Assembly: GCA_021018815.1 (NCBI GenBank)
Contig: JAITYX010000012.1
Location: forward strand, 3,335,001 to 3,399,000
Source: Talinum fruticosum
Taxonomy: Eukaryota > Streptophyta > Magnoliopsida > Caryophyllales > Talinaceae
Direction: 5' to 3'
Length of the DNA: 64,000 nt
The position numbers and the translations under genes are program-made. The notes below the pieces were generated by a model. That model did no database searches, had not been told where the DNA came from, and was given only the letters and a program-made list of their open reading frames with translations. Every line of letters starts with the position of its first letter. The stretch's first letter is position 1. Positions 56,174 to 64,000 of the stretch are shown here, piece after piece.

Positions 56174-57652
56174 TAAAGACTTAGATTCTAACTCTAAGAC
56201 ATTCCGAGCACTACATGAAGACTCAGGTATTAATCTCATCCCTCCTAAGTTTTGATTAACGAGTCATTCCGAATGTTATAGAAACTCCTGTATAAGTTTC
56301 GACACACTCGGAAAACACATTCTTGTATATCTTCCGCATTGGTGTTTCGATTCACTCGAGACGAGCACTCGGATCTATCGCATGTTCAAATAATTTCTTG
56401 AACTCTTTTTATCCGAGTTCTAACTTTACATTTTCACGCAAAGTGAATTACAGTATTAATTCCTCTTTCTAAGTTAGTTTGTTTGTTTGAGAATTATTTG
56501 TCCAGATCAAGTCTTTATACTCGATGATTTTACTCTTTTAACTCGATCTTTCTTAAGGACTGACTCGATGGAATTTGAGTATATTTAATATTAGACTTAG
56601 AAAATTCCACTCTTCGAGGCCTAAGATAACTATGCACTTAATTGTCTTAATTAAATTATTATCTCGTGCCTAATCTTAGACCAAAGTATTTTATACTTTG
56701 AGAACCAAAGTGGTTTACTTTTTAGGTTATCTAAACGAGGTTATCTTATTTTTGAAATACAAAAGTAGCCGGCTTCAAGCTGTCAATCACCAGCAGACAA
56801 GGCTTATCTACTTACGAGCAGGGCTCGGACACCTTGTCGGGGTTGTCTGCGTCCAAAATTGGAAAACTTCAACGCTAAGCTCAACGGTGGTTTCCACCTT
56901 GCTTTTTAGATATCACCTGTTGACTGGAGCACTTTTAGGGGCCAAGAGCCATTGCACAATGTTCACATCCCAACAGATCTTTTTGAGTGACTCGGAAGAG
57001 CCGTTACTAATGGCCGATAAAGACTTCTGTTCGGAACCAAGGCACAATGGTCACTCTGCTTTGTCATGTATAAATAGAAGCCACTTAACAAGACTTGAAG
57101 ATTGCTATAATCATTCCAAAAACACATTTTTGGAGCTGTATAAATAGAAGCGAAAGTCATTGTTTTCATATTCAATCTTCAATTTACAAAATTAACATTT
57201 TACGAGTTGAAAGTCTTATAATCGGTTACATACTTGTCTTACTTTCTAAGTAAGGTCCCTTGACTGAGTTATAAAGGTGAACTTAACTCGGTTGTGCCTA
57301 GTCTGTAAAGGTTACCTCTGCTAGAAAGTAATAGATCGGATAAGGGAAATTCGAATCTAGGAAAACTATGTTAGAAATTGTCTAAGGGAGCAATTGTGGT
57401 TTAGTCGATCCGTTGTATTTTGAGGATTCAAAATAGTGGATTTGACTTGGTGCTTGGATTAACACTTTCCGTGTTTTTACTGCTCCAGGAGGGTTTCCAC
57501 GTATTTACGAGTGTATACTTTTCGGAGTCCAATCTAGACTCGGATTCAATTATTTTTTTTCAAGCTTAAAGTTTCTAAGTTTGTTAAAATTTCCTCATCA
57601 CCTTATTCACCCTACTCTAGGGTGACTTAGACTCTGCAAGAGCAAACCTTCA
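56174..57652 (+). mobile_element. Solo LTR of the same copia family, inside copia RT (1,479 bp)
   Basis: It is collinear with the copia LTRs. It begins TAAAGACTTAGATTCTAACT (TG of the LTR changed to TA) and ends CAAACCTTCA. The flanks are CTCAC (56169-56173) and CTCAG (57653-57657), a 5-bp duplication with one change. Excision in silico joins DFLIA to QIYVDDI, so it entered immediately before the RT catalytic box. The TATA box is kept at 57069-57076. No internal sequence is present. Confidence 0.93.
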
Positions 57653-57958
57653 CTCAGATTTATGTTGATGATATTATGGATCAAGCAACACTTGAAGGAT
57701 GTTGGACATTCATTCAAATCTATCCCAATTAAGTGTGACAATCAAAGTGCAATCAACATCACTAACAATCCAGTTCGGTAGTCAAAGACAAAGCATATTG
57801 AGGTCATGTATCATTTGCTTGAGAGACCATTGTGAGAAAGGTGACATTGAACTTGAATTCATTCCTACAAAATTTCAGTTTGCTAATATTTTTACTAAGC
57901 CACTTAGTGAAGATTATTTTTGTTTTATTAGGAATGAGCTTGGAACGACTAATGCATG
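57653..57958 (+). pseudogene. Copia RT catalytic box and RNase H end
   Basis: QIYVDDI (the YVDD box) is followed within a few bases by WIKQHLKDVGHSFKSIPIKC and DNQSAINITNNPV, so several hundred bases of RT connection and early RNase H are deleted. After shifts, KTKHIEV and GDIELEFIPTKFQFANIFTK then PLSEDYFCFIRNELG form the usual end of Sirevirus-like pol. Confidence 0.88.
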
Positions 57959-58202
57959 ATTATGTGATTTTATGAGAGAAATTGTCTTACATGATTATGT
58001 GTTATATGTTTCTCTTTTGTCTTAATAACAAGTGGTTCAGTTGACCAAGTGAAGCCGAGCTATGGGTTATTAGGTCTCCGAGTGTTCCGAGTCACTAAGA
58101 AACCATACTAAGTAAGACTTAGTTTTTGAAGAAAATGGATATCAAACTTCGAAATCATCTCTAGATAAATGGAGAATTTCGAAATATTTTTTTAAAAGTC
58201 TT

Positions 58203-58233
<31 letters not shown>

Positions 58234-58376
58234 GCCACACACATCGATAAGAGAAAGCTAGCCGTTGGAAGAAAGCCGTTAGAAGTCTAGCCGTTGGAGA
58301 GCGAAACGTCACACCTATCCGAGACGACCGTTGAAGCTTCGAGTCGGACCGAAGGCTGAAGGACATTTCTTTTCGC
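57959..58376 (+). other. Spacer between copia pol and the extra ORF
   Basis: It contains a (TC)n run at 58201-58234 and no coding sequence. CCGTTGGA/CCGTTAGA/CCGTTGAAG words recur at 58262-58340 just upstream of the TATA box. Confidence 0.6.
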
Positions 58377-58384
58377 TATAAATA
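58377..58384 (+). promoter_or_regulatory. TATA box upstream of the copia extra ORF
   Basis: TATAAATA in CGCTATAAATATCACCCC is followed by a CT-rich leader of about 150 bp (including a TC microsatellite at 58483-58504) and an ATG in good context (CACCATGCC, 58539). This is the layout of a plant RNA polymerase II promoter, located inside the element and not in an LTR. Confidence 0.65.
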
Positions 58385-58538
58385 TCACCCCTTTACCTTC
58401 ATTTCGCTACTTTACTCACTACCTTCCTACTTTCTAAGCATTCTTGTTCGCTCTCCGAATTCTAAGCACTCTCATTCTCTTTAATCTCTCTCTCTCTCTC
58501 TCTCAAGTCCACTCGATTTCTTCTTAAAAATTCTCACC

Positions 58539-60280
58539 ATGCCTAAAAGGCGTTCGCACAAGATTTTCTAGGGCTTGCAACCAAGAAGCCCCACACCAAA
58601 ACTCCTCAAGAGGGTACCTCTAACCCGTCTAAAGTCTTCGTCACCCAACACCTAACGCTGGATGACAAATTCTTCCCAACCACCTCGTTTTCGTGGTTGT
58701 AACACATAAAGAGCATTGGAGTATACAATTTTCTATGCTTTAGTGAGTTTATCTATCCTGAACTTGTTACTGAAGTTCTACTCCAACATGTCTTACTCGA
58801 GGAGTCATAACCTCACGAGTTCAAGACAAGGTTGTTCGCATCAACCTCTCTCTCCTTCACGAGACTTTTCAAAGTCTCTTCCCTTTTTCTAAACTGCAAT
58901 CCCATCCCCTTCACGGAGATTGCAGATGAATTCTTTGAGAAATACGCCAAGGAGGTCCCCGAGTCACGCAAAAGCTTCTCTATGACTCGGATGAAGACCA
59001 AGGCCAAATTACTCTGTTTTCTCTCGATGAGAACTTTCTTTTCTTATCATTCTAGCAAAGAGAATCCCAACTCCAAGATTCTCGAGTTTTGTTTGACATT
59101 CTAGAGGGCTACGATGTAGACCTCTTCCTTATTATTCTTGAGTAAATGGCTTCGTGCCAGCTCAATCCAAAACAACTACTCCATTCCCTTCGGAGCCCTT
59201 CGATCGTTGTCTTCAAACAGTTTAAGGTTCCCCTTCCTTCGAGATCCTAATGCAATTTCTAAGGCTGCCATAGTGATAGGCGGGAAGGAGCTTCGGGCTA
59301 CGGATATCGGGAAGTCAAGCTTGGTGTCTAGGTCCACGGGTTTGAGTTGAAGCTCCCTTCACCCCCTCCCACCGAGACTCGGATTCCTCTATCACTCCCT
59401 CCTCCATCAGGTGGTCCATCCACTTCTAAACCACCTTCTACAGCCTCGGAGGCTATGTTTACCATTTTGGTAGACAAACTCTCCTCATTGTTCGAAGAAC
59501 TTCGGGCACCCTCTCGCTCGCTAAAAACTATCCTTGAAAACTTAGTGATCAACTAGAAGACAACCTAGTCTCGGATCCGGGAGCACCAGGATATTCTCAT
59601 CGAGATGAAGGGCATCATCAAGGAGCAGCAAGAGCAACTCCAACTACTCCAAGAATGCCGATCCAAGGCTGCCTAGGACCCGAAAGTTCGAGACACTTCG
59701 AGGAGTCCTCCAGCCCGACCAAGTCTTCTTCGAGCTGAGGTTGAAGAAAAACAAGTTGCGATTAAAGCGAGCACAACCTGAGGAGGAGAAGAAAGAGGAG
59801 AAAGAAGAGGAGAAGGAAGAGGAGAAGGAGGAAGAGGAGAAAAGGAAAGAGGAAGTCGCTCAAGCTGAGGGACAAGGTGCTTGTAGTCCCTAAACTAGAA
59901 CTAATGAGCTTAGATGATGATCCGAGTGGGTCGGAAGATGCTGCGGACATTGGTTAGTCCATATCTGTCAAGTCGAAGCACCTCCCTTTCTTGTCTTCCA
60001 GGAGGATGAGCCCAAGGATGACATGGCCTCAGGTCGAGCGACCAGGCTGGAGTCACTTCCGGACTTCCCTGTCGCTGCCATTGCCATGATCATCAACTTC
60101 GTCCCAATATTACCAGTCGCCGGCGTATTGCTCGTCCCTCCACCTCCCGACAGACAAGCCCCCTTCTTAGTCTACTTTTCTTTTCATCTTTTATTTTTTT
60201 GTCCAACATCAAGTGTACTTCATTGCTATTTTTCGTCCCTCTTTTTGATGAAATGCAAGGGCGGAAGTATAGAAATATGA
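58539..60280 (+). pseudogene. Extra open region 3' of copia pol (Sirevirus-type third ORF position)
   Basis: ATG 58539 starts MPKRRSHK. With frame changes a long protein can be traced: LTLDDKFFPTTSFSWL, HIKSIGVYNFLCFSEFIYPE, LVTEVLLQHVLLEES, then FASTSLSFTRLFKVSSLFLN and EIADEFFEKYAKEVPESRKS (58832-58990), KNNYSIPFGALRSLSSN-like sequence (59170), a Pro/Ser-rich part (59347-59430), FTILVDKLSSLFEELRAPSR, a coiled coil (HQDILIEMKGIIKEQQEQLQ) and a Glu/Lys-rich tail (59780-59870). Some Sireviruses carry an extra gene here, sometimes called env-like; I see no clear signal peptide or membrane anchor and do not assign a function. Several stops make it a pseudogene. Confidence 0.65.
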
Positions 60281-60607
60281 TGTTCTTGTGTTTAGCGGAG
60301 CTCACTCTATTTTTTTGAACAAATGAATGAGTGAATTTTCTTTTACGAACAGGACTTATTTATGAGTTACTTCTTTTGAGTTAGATACTTCTTATTGTTT
60401 TTTGCTCTAGTATAGTCTATTCATCTCTTTGTTCTAATGTGTTATCCGCATTACTATTGTAAGTGATGATAGTATCTGCAATGCATTTTATAAGTATGGA
60501 ATATTTCTCAATCATTACTTCTCGCTCCGATATATTACGCTTAGTGAGAATGAAAACTCATGTTTTTCACTAACAAGTTTCTATCCAAGTATTGAATACC
60601 TTTCATT
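60281..60607 (+). other. Copia 3' untranslated region before the polypurine tract
   Basis: AT-rich sequence with no gene recognised. Confidence 0.5.
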
Positions 60608-60620
60608 AAAAAGGGGAGAT
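60608..60620 (+). promoter_or_regulatory. Polypurine tract of the copia element
   Basis: AAAAAGGGGAGAT directly precedes the right LTR start TGAAGACTTAG. Confidence 0.88.
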
Positions 60621-62048
60621 TGAAGACTTAGATTCTAACTCTAAGTCATTATGGGTACCACATGAAGATTCGAGTTATAAATCTTATCTCTCATAAGTTT
60701 TGACTTCAAGTCATTCCGAGTGTTATAGAAACTCTTGTATAAGTTTTCGTTCATTTCGATCGACTCGAAATCACATTATTGTATATATTCTACACTAATG
60801 TTTCGACTCACTCAAACATCACTCGGATCTATCACATGCTCAAATAATTCCTCTAACACTTCTATTCGAATACTGATCGCATATTTCAATGCAAAGTGAA
60901 TTACGAGTGTTAATTCCTTTTTCTAAGTCGGTTTATTTGTTTGAGAATTATTTGTCCGGATCAATTTGTTATACTCTAACGATTCCATTCTTTTTAACTT
61001 GATCATCCTTAGGATTGACTCCGATAGAATTTGAGTATATTGAATATTAAACTTAGAAAATTCAACTCTTCCAGGCCTAAGATAATTATGCACTTAATTA
61101 TCCGAATTTAATTTTTATTTGTTCCTAATTTGAGACCAAAGTATTTTATACTTTGAGAACCAAAGTGGTTTACTTTTGTAGGTTATTCAAATGAGGATAT
61201 CGCATTTTTAAAATACAAAAGTAGCCGGCTTCTAGCTGTCAATCACCAGCACACAAGCTTTATCTACTTCGAACAAGGCTCGGACACCGTGTCGGGGTTG
61301 TCTGTTTTCACAACATGAAAACTCCAACGCTAGGCTCAACGGTGGTTTCCACCTTACTTTTCGGACATCACCGGTTGACTGGAGTGCCTTCGGGAGCTAA
61401 GAGTCGTTGCACAATGTTCACATTCCAACGGATCTTTTTGAGTGACTCGGAAGAGCCGTTACAACGGCCGATAAAGACTTTTGTTCGGAACCAAGACTCA
61501 ACGGTCACTCTACTTGGTCATCTATAAATAGAAGCCACTTCCCAAGACTTGAAGATTTTGGAATTATTGATCATTACATTCCCTAATTCTCTTAGTGCAT
61601 TACTCACTCAATCTTCTACTTACAACTACAAATTTGTAAGTAATAATTTCGAGTTGTAAAGTTTTCTAATCGAGTTACATACTTTTCTTACTTTATGAGT
61701 AAAGTCCATTGATCGAGCTGTAAGGGTTAACTCAGCTCGGTTCCCATAACTCGTAAAGGTTATCTCGGTTAGGAAGTACTAGATCGGATAAGGGAATTTC
61801 TAAGTCTAGGAAAACATTGTGAGGAATCATCTAAGGGAGCAATTCTGGTATAATCAGTCCTTTGTATTTTGAGGATTCAAAATAGTGGATTTGATTTGGT
61901 GCTTAGATTAGTACTGTCCATGGTTTTACGCCCGGGAGGGTTTCCACTTATTTTTTAGTACAATCTAGACTCGGACTCGGTTGTTTTTCTCTTTCAAAGT
62001 AAAAATTGTCTAAGTTGACTTAAATTTCTTCATCACCCTATTCACCCC
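60621..62048 (+). repeat. Copia right LTR, first part
   Basis: It is collinear with the left LTR from TGAAGACTTAGATTCTAAC. The TATA box is at 61523-61530. It is broken after TTCACCCC by another solo LTR; the last 38 bp of the LTR lie at 63297-63334. Confidence 0.93.
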
Positions 62049-63291
62049 TGATGTGTAGTGGCGGAAGCAAAGAAAAAGATGGAAAAACCGCAAAACACAC
62101 AACCGGGCAGAATAGGACCTACAGGTGCGGTTCTGGGGAAAAGGGTGAAAGGAGGGGTAAATGATGGAGTTTTTGGACGAAATTTGGTGGACGGTTAGTT
62201 AACTGGTTGGGGAAGGTTGTGGTAAAATTTGGGCAGCATCCAAGGTCGGGATCACCTTGATCCAAACGAAAACAGAAAGCCTCGCTGGGTGGCTGTCCAG
62301 AATGAGGTTCTTTGTTTGTTTTTGGTGCTGGGGATGGAGTTCTTCTTGGATTGAGCTGAGATTTGGAGGGAATGGACTCAACTCATGTAAGATGAAGTGT
62401 GTGAAATTTGGGGAAGAGATGATTCGTGGATTGGGAGATATGATTGATGGAAGTCGCTGGATAGAACCTGGATTCTGGCTTGGATACTGAAACACCACCA
62501 AGCTGAATCAAGGGGCACTCTTAAACGGTCCGGATACAGAAACACCACCGGGGCTTAAGAGACTCAAAGGACACCACCAAGCTTGCCAAGGCCTGGATAC
62601 AGCATTGAGGATTCAAAGGGTTGAGAAATCCATCTCACAAGAGCAAAGCTCAAATTCATATATTCATCAAAAAGTGCTTTTACAAGGAGTATAGGTGCTG
62701 AATATATAATGCCTAACAATTGCATTTTACAAGCTGAAACTAAGCTGGAAAATAAAGTAAAAATGATAATAAAACTACTAAGATTCTTTCCCCTCCTCCA
62801 AGTTAAGCTAGAGTGAATTCTAGCCAAGTATTTCAAAATTGGGAACATGTGGTTGTGGCTTGTTTTCCCCTTTCCCAAGCTTCTCAAATGGATGCTTCTA
62901 GACTTCCTTGTAATGCTCTTCCTTTGTTGTTCCATTTCCGGCCTAGGTAGCATCTTATGACAATATGGACCGACCATATTTAGGCACCAAGTTATTTATG
63001 TGCAAAAAGACCTTAACACTTCACGGTTTGTCTTGGCCGATTTCACCTTGCGCTTAGCATGGAGGAGTTGAATGGCTAGTTTTGATTCTGGTTGCCTAAC
63101 CTTCTTGGCTCTTTCGACGGGCTTTTATTTATGAACATATAGTCATAAAGATCAACCTCTTGGCTTTGCATCCTCCCGGATCAAAAATAATTAAAACAAA
63201 CTCAAGCCATTTTGGTTGATTCATAAGCATGCTCGGCCCTTTTGAAAGTATATCTTTCAGCTCATATTTTAGGGCGGTCCACTTTCCATCA
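62049..63291 (+). mobile_element. Solo LTR of another family in the copia right LTR (1,243 bp)
   Basis: It begins TGATGTGTAGTGGCGGAAGC and ends CCACTTTCCATCA between two identical ACCCC duplications (62044-62048, 63292-63296). Removing it rejoins TTCACCCCTTCTAGGGTGAC, matching the other copia LTR copies. TG...CA ends, a 5-bp duplication and the lack of genes identify a solo LTR. Frames within it (62199-62977) are not supported. Confidence 0.88.
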
Positions 63292-63334
63292 ACCCCTTCT
63301 AGGGTGACTTAGACTCTCTAGGAGCAAACCTTCA

Positions 63335-63781
63335 CCCCAGAAATCAAGCCCATCCAAGACTATTCCTAACCCCCTCATCAAAAAACTACAAGTTGTCTAG
63401 ATTGGGGATCCGTGCGAGTAGTCCTTATTTGTGACTTTGCCCTCTTTTGTTCTCGATTTTGGATGCAATTCAAAATTACCCCTCCTCTACTCCTACTAGT
63501 CTACTTATTCCCTATTAATTTCGATCCGTGCGAGTAGTCCTTGTTTGTGACTTTCCCCTCTTTTGTTCTCGATTTTGGATGCAATTCAAAATAACCCCCT
63601 CCTCTACTGCTACTAGTCTACTTATTCCCTGTTAATTTCCAGCTTCAAACTCCCACAAATCTGCACTCCATTGGCCCAAACTACAAACAAATGCAAAGCT
63701 GGAATTTCTTGTTGCATCTGGTTTGAGCCATTTCTCTTTGTTTTCTGCCACCCTCTTTCCCCTTGGCTCCTAGATACATCA
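63335..63781 (+). repeat. Gypsy B right LTR, last part
   Basis: After the CCCCA duplication it continues AGAAATCAAGCCCATCC as in the left LTR (27680 on) and ends CTCCTAGATACATCA. It contains a direct duplication of about 116 bp: GATCCGTGCGAGTAGTCCTT occurs at 63407 and 63523; the left LTR has a single copy. Confidence 0.93.
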
Positions 63782-64000
63782 TGGTATATATATGTAAATG
63801 TAATTTAAAGAAAATAAGTGAATTTAGGGATCAAGGAACAATAAGTGATTTTAGAAATTTAAGAAAAATAAGTTATCTTAGCGATTTAAAATTAGCAATT
63901 TAAAGAAAATAAGTGACTTTAGTGATCAAGGAAAAATAAGTGATTTTGGTAAGTTAAGAAAAATAAGTGATCTTAGCGATTTAAAGAAAATTTGTAATCT
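63782..64000. repeat. Sequence beyond gypsy B with AAATAAGTGA minisatellite-like repeats
   Basis: AAATAAGTGA(T/C)(T/C)TTAG or close variants recur about seven times, separated by AATTTAAG, GATTTAAAG and GATCAAGG. If gypsy B sits in the gypsy A 3' LTR, this is the continuation of that LTR; there is no independent sign of that. Confidence 0.6.

Larger units (their letters stand above)
47296..63334 (+). mobile_element. Copia element (Sirevirus-like), complete with both LTRs but decayed
   Basis: The LTRs start TGAAGACT(C/T)AG and end CTTTCA/CCTTCA. Identical CCCCA duplications flank the element (47291-47295, 63335-63339), and the empty site TCTATCATTCCCCAAGAAATC is present in the gypsy B left LTR. 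Contents: left LTR, PBS, gag, [CACTA-5], protease, integrase, RT, [solo LTR], RNase H, an extra 3' ORF with its own TATA box, PPT, and right LTR split by another solo LTR. Without insertions it is about 10 kb, a size and layout typical of Sireviruses (inference). Confidence 0.95.
26958..63781 (+). mobile_element. Gypsy B, Ty3/gypsy retrotransposon split by two large nests
   Basis: Left LTR 26958-28009, PBS 28012, gag 28124-29150, CACTA-3 nest 29321-45055, degraded protease and integrase 45056-46250, polypurine tract 46251-46260, right LTR 46261-47295 plus 63340-63781, with the copia nest between. After removing nested DNA about 5 kb remains, too short for a full gypsy element: RT and RNase H are missing. 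Flanking 5-mers GAGTA (26953-26957) and TGGTA (63782-63786) agree at only three positions, so the target duplication is weak; the paired LTRs, PBS and PPT carry the call. Confidence 0.88.

Overview
This window is intergenic DNA from a flowering plant, built almost entirely of transposable elements inserted into one another. The plant origin follows from the families present: chromovirus-type Ty3/gypsy and Ty1/copia retrotransposons with plant-type polyproteins, CACTA (En/Spm) elements with plant subterminal repeats, PIF/Harbinger and hAT transposons, and fragments of plant genes (proline-rich receptor kinase, calcium-dependent kinase EF-hand, DUF21/CNNM protein). I found no intact host gene, rRNA, tRNA or CRISPR array. 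Nearly every element open frame carries frameshifts or stops.

Layout. 1-6177: an LTR-like sequence entered by a 5.3 kb Harbinger element (805-6127, TSD TTA) with a broken DDE transposase and a Myb/SANT-like second gene. 6469-14699: CACTA-1 (TSD TTA), with a minus-strand gene combining an En/Spm-type transposase-associated region, a coiled coil and a Ulp1-like protease; it is split by a 2.86 kb solo LTR and a small CACTA-type MITE. 14700-26957: gypsy A, with LTR end, PBS, leader, gag, pol and the start of the 3' LTR; it is interrupted by a second solo LTR of the same family and by CACTA-2. 26958-63781: gypsy B, inserted in the 3' LTR of gypsy A. Gypsy B is split by CACTA-3 (29321-45055), which holds CACTA-4 (29501-43760), which holds two hAT elements (30455-36050 and 36943-40919); the first hAT holds a solo LTR. 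The 3' LTR of gypsy B is split by a copia element (47296-63334, TSD CCCCA) that holds CACTA-5, a solo LTR of its own family inside reverse transcriptase, and a different solo LTR in its right LTR. 63782-64000 resumes beyond gypsy B.

The order of insertion can be read directly: gypsy A, gypsy B, CACTA-3, CACTA-4, hAT-1, solo LTR is a six-level nest, and most junctions are proved by target-site duplications and by host sequence that rejoins in frame or matches the other LTR.

The most interesting content is host-gene sequence carried by DNA transposons: a DUF21/CNNM gene segment with introns in CACTA-4, a PERK-like kinase segment with a correctly phased intron in CACTA-5, an intact CDPK-type EF-hand in hAT-1, and a Ulp1 protease gene in CACTA-1. 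The copia element also has a separate 3' open region preceded by its own TATA box and CT-rich leader.
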